DNA of 10,847 nucleotides from JBHHZJ01 sp046758005 (GTDB lineage Bacteria; Pseudomonadota; Alphaproteobacteria; Kiloniellales; J153). This document shows, piece by piece, positions 7,314 to 10,847 of the stretch. The stretch spans positions 1 through 10,847 of the forward strand of contig JBHHZJ010000110.1 in the NCBI GenBank assembly GCA_046758005.1, written 5' to 3'. Below the pieces are notes generated by a model. The model was given only the letters and a program-made list of their open reading frames with translations. It ran no database searches and was not told the DNA's origin. Numbering within the stretch: position 1 is the first letter of the stretch; each line of letters opens with the position of its first letter. The translations under genes and the position numbers were made by a program.

Positions 7314-7342
7314 CGTCCCGTTGGAGCGCGCGGTCCGGGACG
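7314..7342. terminator. Hairpin downstream of the FAH/PanE-like operon
   Basis: CGTCCCG (7314-7320) and CGGGACG (7336-7342) form a perfect 7-bp stem with a 15-base GC-rich loop, starting 3 bases after the oxidoreductase stop and 20 bases from the stop of the convergent pagL-like gene. No U-tract follows on either strand, so intrinsic termination is only possible, not clear. Confidence 0.3.
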
Positions 7343-7362
7343 TGGATATGGCCCGGCGCGGC

Positions 7363-7887
7363 TCAGAAGATCGAGCCGAGCGGGATCGCGTACGTGACCA
7401 ACAGCGAGTTTGTCCCCGGGTTCGACTCATGGACGCTCGCATTGGAGATGTGGGCGAACATGACGCCCAGGCGGTGGTCGTTGTCGAACCGGTAGGCGAG
7501 ATCGACGCCCAAATGAAACTGAAACACACCGCCTAGGTGCCGGCTGTCCCCCTCCCTGTACCCGCCGAGGCCCACCCGTGGGCGGACGACCACGCGCTCG
7601 CCCAGGCGGATGTCGCCGAATATTCCGCCGTAGCCGAACACGCCGCCGTCGGTGTTGCCCATCAACCCGACCATCGGGCCGACGCCCCTGAAGTACGTCC
7701 CGAGGCCCAGGATTCGGAATCCGGGGGCATACTCGATGCGCCCTTCCGCAGAGGGGTCCTTCTTTTCGATGAAGTTGAACGCGCCGATGCCGCCGACCAG
7801 GTAATCGTTCTCCTGGGCGGCCGCCGCGTGCGGCAGACCATACAGAAGGACCGCGACGGCAAGGGTAAACAACCCTTGTTTCTTCAT
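7363..7887 (-). CDS. PagL-like lipid A 3-O-deacylase (acyloxyacyl hydrolase)
   Basis: A 174-residue outer-membrane beta-barrel protein. PagL enzymes remove the 3-O-linked acyl chain from lipid A in the outer leaflet. Residues 1 to about 24 are a signal peptide (MKKQGLFTLAVAVLLYG, then an AAAA-Q cleavage region). Alternating, glycine-rich beta strands follow, such as GGVFGYGGIFGDIRLG. The diagnostic motif is FAHISNAS (144-151), giving catalytic H146 and S148, followed by NPGTNS (156-161). At the position of the usual third catalytic residue (E140 in Pseudomonas PagL, 12 residues after the serine) there is N160. The protein ends in Phe, as outer-membrane barrels do. The ATG at 7887 is chosen because GGAGG lies 8 bases upstream; the in-frame GTG at 7896 overlaps that Shine-Dalgarno. 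The gene is convergent with the oxidoreductase. Confidence 0.85.
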   Translation of the reverse strand: MKKQGLFTLAVAVLLYGLPHAAAAQENDYLVGGIGAFNFIEKKDPSAEGRIEYAPGFRILGLGTYFRGVGPMVGLMGNTDGGVFGYGGIFGDIRLGERVVVRPRVGLGGYREGDSRHLGGVFQFHLGVDLAYRFDNDHRLGVMFAHISNASVHESNPGTNSLLVTYAIPLGSIF

Positions 7888-7907
7888 TTTGGACACCTCC
7901 CCGAGAG

Positions 7908-7930
7908 CGCCCCTAAGGGGCGGTTTTTTT
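7908..7930 (+). terminator. Intrinsic-terminator-shaped hairpin, plus-strand orientation
   Basis: CGCCCC (7908-7913) and GGGGCG (7917-7922) pair perfectly around a TAA loop, then after one G come seven Ts (7924-7930). This is a textbook rho-independent terminator for plus-strand transcription, yet no plus-strand gene ends nearby; the last one ends at 7311 beyond the antisense pagL-like gene. On the minus strand it is an A-tract followed by a hairpin in the pagL-like leader, 7 bases before the Shine-Dalgarno. Confidence 0.6.
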
Positions 7931-7945
7931 ACGCCAGGCCGGGAG

Positions 7946-7973
7946 TTTAGACCGAAAGCGCGTCAGGTTCCAA
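7946..7973 (-). promoter_or_regulatory. Possible promoter of the pagL-like gene
   Basis: On the minus strand TTGGAA (7973-7968), a 16-base spacer and TCTAAA (7951-7946) each match the sigma-70 consensus at four of six positions. Transcription would start near 7939 and the leader would include the A-tract and hairpin at 7908-7930. Confidence 0.35.
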
Positions 7974-8072
7974 ACACGCCGCCGTTACCGTCACCGTGCC
8001 CGCGCCGCATCGGAGCCGGGCGCCCGGCGGCTTCGCTAACCTTCGCTCAATGAGGATTCGACGGGATCGGAA

Positions 8073-8120
8073 GACAATCGCCCCGGTGAAACGGGTCAAT
8101 GTCAGCGGCGGTTCGTATCA
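8073..8120. repeat. Dispersed 48-bp repeat, copy B
   Basis: Second copy of the repeat at 4893-4940, in the same orientation (41 of 48 positions identical; invariant block CAATGTCAGCGG). As in copy A, the last three bases, 8118-8120, are the stop codon (TGA) of a minus-strand gene, here the DUF2794 gene. The two host genes are not alike, and similarity stops at the stop codon. I see no full-length third copy in the window. Confidence 0.7.
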
Positions 8121-8453
8121 GGAAATGACCCTGAGCTTGCGGCCGAAGATCGAAAGCGCCTCGCTCATCGTCTTGGCCTGCTTGAGCGTTTCGCGCCCGC
8201 TCGAGACCACGTATTCGCCGTTCGCGCCCGGGCCGTTCATGCGCTTGGCGATGCAGAACGCCGGTGCGTCATGCGTGTGGCGGAAGACCGAGAAAACCGC
8301 GCTGCCGCCGCGCTGGTCGATGGCGTAGTCGCGCCATTCGCCGCTCGCGACCCGGCGGCTGTACAGCGAAAGGAGTTGGTTGAGTTCGTTGCGGTCGAAG
8401 AAGGTTGCCCTGGTCGGTCTCCGGACATCGTCGAGACGGTATAGCTTGGCCAT
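8118..8453 (-). CDS. DUF2794 domain-containing protein
   Basis: A 111-residue protein that I recognise as DUF2794, a small family of unknown function seen in alphaproteobacteria. The hallmark segment is at residues 18-46: FFDRNELNQLLSLYSRRV followed by GEWRDYAID. It continues with AVFSVFRHTHDAPAFCIAKR (52-71) and a C-terminal part with EYVVSSGRETLKQAKTM. No signal peptide, membrane segment or metal motif is visible, so it is probably cytoplasmic. The ATG at 8453 has a purine-rich GGGGGAGAG about 11 bases upstream. It lies downstream of the lipoprotein gene on the same strand, with a 94-base gap that may hold its own promoter. Its stop codon is the edge of the dispersed repeat. Function cannot be inferred. 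Confidence 0.8.
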   Translation of the reverse strand: MAKLYRLDDVRRPTRATFFDRNELNQLLSLYSRRVASGEWRDYAIDQRGGSAVFSVFRHTHDAPAFCIAKRMNGPGANGEYVVSSGRETLKQAKTMSEALSIFGRKLRVIS

Positions 8454-8547
8454 GGGACGGGCGGCTCTCCCCCAGGATCCGGGATCACTGCTGATTTGGC
8501 CTTAGTCTTCCCCAATTTGGCCGCGCCGTCCAGCGGCCAGGCGGGAC

Positions 8548-8970
8548 TCAGTAGGTCCCGGCGCCGGGTAGCGCGGCCACGGGCGGGGCATCGGCCGGGC
8601 CGGCCGCGGGCGGCGCCGCGAGCCTCGGCGCCAGGCCGTAGGCGAAGTTCACGCGGGTCTGGCTGCTGGCGGCGTAGTCCGGCCGGTCGTAGCAGGTCAC
8701 GCCGCCCAGCGTGCGGTAGCAGTACATCGTGGCCGACAGCGCGGCCAGCTCCGCGCGCGGGTCGCGGGATGGCCCCTGACAGTATGGCTCGTTCCGCGCG
8801 GCGTGCAGCAACGAGCAATCCTGTTTGGCCACGCGGCTGACCGCGTAGTCGGGGATCGTCTTGTCGCCACCGATGAGGGTCGCCAGGTTCGCCCCGCCGA
8901 AGGCGAGGCCCGCGGACCCGCAGCCCGACAGGGCAAGTAGGCCGGTCAGAAGCAGAGCGCTGCGCGTCAT
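8548..8970 (-). CDS. Small cysteine-rich lipoprotein, conserved hypothetical
   Basis: A 140-residue predicted lipoprotein. Residues 1-16 form a lipoprotein signal peptide ending in the lipobox LSGC (14-17), so C17 should be lipidated and the protein anchored to a membrane on the periplasmic side. The mature part has four more cysteines: C52 in KQDCSLL, C64 in PYCQ, C84 in MYCYRTLGG and C93 in TCYDRP, likely disulfide pairs. The pattern DYAVSR..DCS...YCYRTLG..TCY resembles conserved alphaproteobacterial hypothetical lipoproteins. The tail (about 115-140) is Ala- and Pro-rich and probably disordered. The ATG at 8970 has GGGAG 7 bases upstream. It is divergent from the porin across a long intergenic region. 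Function unknown. Confidence 0.82.
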   Translation of the reverse strand: MTRSALLLTGLLALSGCGSAGLAFGGANLATLIGGDKTIPDYAVSRVAKQDCSLLHAARNEPYCQGPSRDPRAELAALSATMYCYRTLGGVTCYDRPDYAASSQTRVNFAYGLAPRLAAPPAAGPADAPPVAALPGAGTY

Positions 8971-9447
8971 ACCTTGACTCCCGCACCCACGGAACCTTTA
9001 GGCTACCACTGAACAAAATATCACAACGTATTGATGTTCTGATAGTCCGACAGCGCGTAACCCATCCTGGCCGGGCCGCCGTCCGCGGCCCAAGGGCCCG
9101 GCCGGAAAGCGGCTAGATTGACTAAAGTCTCGGCTCTCCGAGTAAAGAAACGATATACGACGGCGACGAAATCATTCTCGCTGATCAGAGTCTTGACGGT
9201 CCGCCTCCCGCGAACGTCTCGCACTCCCTGACCGCGCTCCATCGCTCCAGGTCCTTGATCGCTCATTGCACCGGGCGCCACCGGTCCGTGTAGCAGCGCC
9301 CAGAACCTCGCTCAGCAATGTGCGGGGACACCCGGCATGCCACACGATGCCGCTCGAAACCGTGGGAGGTTCGGGCGCCACGCCCGGGATTGGCTGTGGG
9401 AAATTCGACACAGTGCCGAATGATTAGGGCCGTTCGATCAGTCCGCT

Positions 9448-9461
9448 TTGATAGATATCAG
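9448..9461. promoter_or_regulatory. FNR/FixK-type box, distal
   Basis: TTGAT-AGAT-ATCAG matches the FNR/FixK consensus TTGAT-N4-ATCAA at nine of ten fixed positions. Its centre (9454.5) lies 20 bases, about two helical turns, from the centre of the proximal box. Confidence 0.5.
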
Positions 9462-9467
9462 TTCAAA

Positions 9468-9481
9468 TTGATATAGATCAA
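9468..9481. promoter_or_regulatory. FNR/FixK-type box, proximal (perfect)
   Basis: TTGAT-ATAG-ATCAA is a perfect match to TTGAT-N4-ATCAA, bound by FNR, Anr and FixK regulators of the CRP/FNR family, which respond to low oxygen. The box is embedded in a longer imperfect palindrome: arms 9457-9472 and 9477-9492 match at 13 of 16 positions around ATAG. If it acts as a class II activator site (centre at -41.5), transcription of the porin would start near 9516. I see no good -10 there, so repression is also possible. Confidence 0.6.
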
Positions 9482-9554
9482 TTCGAGTTGATTTCCCAAT
9501 CGCTAGTCGTGCCATACGGTCCGGTCATGACGGCGGGGGAACTGACAAACCCTC

Positions 9555-9595
9555 CAACTCCTGGAGTTGTGGACCCCGCCCAATTCTAGCTGGGC
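9555..9595 (+). other. Two short hairpins in the porin leader
   Basis: CAACTC (9555-9560) pairs with GAGTTG (9564-9569) around CTG, and GCCCA (9578-9582) pairs with TGGGC (9591-9595) around an 8-base loop. Both lie between the FNR-type boxes and the porin ribosome-binding site. They could stabilise the mRNA or be a target for a small RNA, as is common for porin leaders; neither is followed by a U-tract. Confidence 0.3.
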
Positions 9596-9632
9596 TTCAA
9601 GTATCGGGAAATATGGAAGGGGCGAAAACATC

Positions 9633-10748
9633 ATGAGGAAGGAACTTTTCCTGGGCACAACGGCCCTTCTCGCGGGGGCGGTCGCCATGCCGGACTACGT
9701 TTCGGCGGAGGAGCCGCTGCGGCTGCAGGTCCGCGGCTACAAGAACGAGTTCTTCGGCGTCGGCGATGTCGACGACGACACCAACCCCGGATTTGGCAAC
9801 ACCGGCGAGTTCAACGACGGCGAGGTCCACTTCAAGGGTGATACCGACCTGGACAACGGCCTGACGATCGGCGTCGACATCCAACTCGAGGCGTTTCAGT
9901 CGGGCGATCAGATCGACGAGGCCTACACTTGGATCGACGGCGACTTCGGCCGCGTTGTCATCGGTTCGGAGAACCTGGCGGACTATACGAGCTTCTGGGG
10001 CGCCACCGCGCCAAGCGTCGGCATCCCCATCAACTCGGGCTGGATCACGGTCTTCGTGCCGCAACCCGCGGGCTCGGGCCTGTCGTTCCGGTCGCCCGGC
10101 CTGACCACGAACGTGACGTTGACCAACGACACGTTCCAGATCAGCTACCTGTCGCCGCGCTTCGCCGGGTTCCAGTTCACGGGCGGTTATGCGCCGACCG
10201 ACGCGAGCAGCGGCAACGCCAAGAATGCGATTACGGACACGGACGTCGAGAACCACGACATCTTCGGCGTGGGCGTCAACTGGGGCGACAGCTTCAACGG
10301 TGTCGACCTCGGCTTCGCGGCCGGTTACGAGCGGGCCAGCGTTGCGGATAATGTCGATGCCCTGGGCGGCGACGATCCGCAGCTGTTCAAGGTTGGCGCC
10401 AGCCTCGGATTCGCCGGGTTCACCGTCGCCGGCTCCTACGCCAACGAGTTCGACGGCCGGAACAACGCGACCCGTACGGTCTCCGAAGAAGGCCAGTCCT
10501 TCGACGTCGGCGCCAGTTATGCCACCGGACCGTGGGGTGTCAGCGCCACGTACTTCCACGGTGAGGAGGAAGACCTCCTGGCCGATCCGGACGACGACGA
10601 GGTCGACGCGTTCGTGGGCGCGGTTTCCTACGCCCTCGGGCCGGGCATCACGACCTCGCTGTCGGTCATCCACGGCAAGTATGACAACGAGGACGGGATC
10701 GAGTCCGAGGCCACGATGGGCGTCATCGGGCTTGCGGTCAAATTCTGA
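9633..10748 (+). CDS. Outer-membrane porin (Gram-negative general porin type)
   Basis: A 371-residue predicted trimeric beta-barrel porin for diffusion of small solutes across the outer membrane. Residues 1-25 are a signal peptide (MRKELFLGTTALLAGAVAM, cleavage after VSA). The mature part has alternating amphipathic strands and acidic loops, for example DNGLTIGVDIQLEA (74-87), DEAYTWIDGDFGRVVIGSE (95-113, typical of the strand pair before the constriction loop) and SYLSPRFAGFQFTGGYAP. It ends in VKF, with the terminal Phe needed for barrel assembly. Loops are rich in Asp and Glu, suggesting an acidic surface and perhaps cation selectivity (inference). The ATG at 9633 follows GGAAGGGG at 10 bases; the in-frame ATG at 9567 gives a longer N-terminus that is not signal-peptide-like. 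Tandem FNR/FixK-type boxes lie upstream and a strong terminator follows. Confidence 0.88.
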   Translation: MRKELFLGTTALLAGAVAMPDYVSAEEPLRLQVRGYKNEFFGVGDVDDDTNPGFGNTGEFNDGEVHFKGDTDLDNGLTIGVDIQLEAFQSGDQIDEAYTWIDGDFGRVVIGSENLADYTSFWGATAPSVGIPINSGWITVFVPQPAGSGLSFRSPGLTTNVTLTNDTFQISYLSPRFAGFQFTGGYAPTDASSGNAKNAITDTDVENHDIFGVGVNWGDSFNGVDLGFAAGYERASVADNVDALGGDDPQLFKVGASLGFAGFTVAGSYANEFDGRNNATRTVSEEGQSFDVGASYATGPWGVSATYFHGEEEDLLADPDDDEVDAFVGAVSYALGPGITTSLSVIHGKYDNEDGIESEATMGVIGLAVKF

Positions 10749-10770
10749 ACGAGCACAAGCTTTCGACTTC

Positions 10771-10798
10771 AAGGGGGCGGATTTTCCGCCCCCTTTTT
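10771..10798 (+). terminator. Intrinsic terminator of the porin gene
   Basis: AAGGGGGCGGA (10771-10781) pairs perfectly over 11 bp with 10785-10795 around a TTT loop, followed by a T-tract to 10798. It begins 22 bases after the porin stop. The A and T ends also make it usable on the minus strand. The remaining 49 bases of the window show nothing I can identify. Confidence 0.92.
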
Positions 10799-10847
10799 CG
10801 TCCTGTTGGTGTTTGGCCGGTGGCGGACCGACCTCAGAGGCGCAACG

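Larger units (their letters stand above)
8971..9632. other. Long AT-richer divergent intergenic region
   Basis: About 660 bases separate the lipoprotein start from the porin start. The stretch is visibly richer in A and T than the rest, above all 9410-9500. Two minus-strand frames, 9023-9281 and 9172-9411, lack family motifs and use AT-ending codons unlike the neighbours, so I do not call them genes; the first (86 residues) could be a remnant. A short hairpin, CTCGG and CCGAG around CTCT, sits at 9129-9142. The recognisable content is the pair of FNR/FixK-type boxes and the porin leader, given separately. Confidence 0.6.

Noticed and set aside
8494..8522. Direct repeat ATTTGGCC at 8494-8501 and 8515-8522, 21 bases apart
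   Set aside because: Spacing of two helical turns is suggestive of an operator, but 8 bp twice in an intergenic gap is too weak to call.
9021..9411. Two minus-strand frames of 86 and 79 residues as genes
   Set aside because: No recognisable motif, no convincing ribosome-binding site, codon use unlike the neighbours, and they overlap each other. Kept only as possible remnants.
9597..10772. 391-residue minus-strand frame opposite the porin
   Set aside because: Antisense shadow; the porin has a signal peptide, Shine-Dalgarno and terminator on the plus strand.
1..10847. CRISPR array, tRNA, rRNA, complete insertion sequence, phage or toxin-antitoxin genes
   Set aside because: None seen: no regularly spaced repeats, cloverleaf-like sequence, transposase or integrase motifs, or toxin-antitoxin pair by reading both strands. 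A dedicated tRNA or Rfam scan was not possible here.

Overview
The window is a high-GC stretch of bacterial chromosome. The genes point to an alphaproteobacterium, probably Rhodospirillales-like (inference): a DUF2794 protein, a small zinc-ribbon protein and a cysteine-rich lipoprotein of types I associate with that class, a Gram-negative porin, and an RsmB-type RNA methyltransferase just before guaA. It reads as mostly ordinary chromosome. I see no CRISPR array, tRNA, rRNA, complete insertion sequence or recognisable defence or secondary-metabolite cluster.

Layout. 28-1913 (+): an RsmB/NOP-family rRNA cytosine-5 methyltransferase translationally coupled to a GNAT acetyltransferase. 1923-2855 (-): an alpha/beta hydrolase of visibly lower GC, placed between that pair and guaA. 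3016-4560 (+): guaA, GMP synthase. 4580-5216 (-): a possible small membrane protein, a dispersed repeat, and a zinc-ribbon protein. 5480-7311 (+): a probable two-gene operon of a fumarylacetoacetate-hydrolase-family enzyme and a ketopantoate-reductase-like oxidoreductase. 7363-8970 (-): a PagL-like outer-membrane lipid A deacylase, a second copy of the repeat, a DUF2794 protein and a small lipoprotein. 8971-9632: a long AT-richer intergenic region. 9633-10748 (+): a porin with a strong intrinsic terminator.

The genes fall into a housekeeping block (RNA modification, GMP synthesis), a small-molecule catabolism pair of unknown substrate, and a cell-envelope block (PagL, lipoprotein, porin). The observations most worth a second look are: tandem FNR/FixK-type boxes upstream of the porin; a 48-bp repeat found twice, whose edge supplies the stop codon of two unrelated genes; a PagL homologue with Asn where the catalytic Glu is expected; and a terminator-shaped hairpin in the pagL leader that points the wrong way for pagL.
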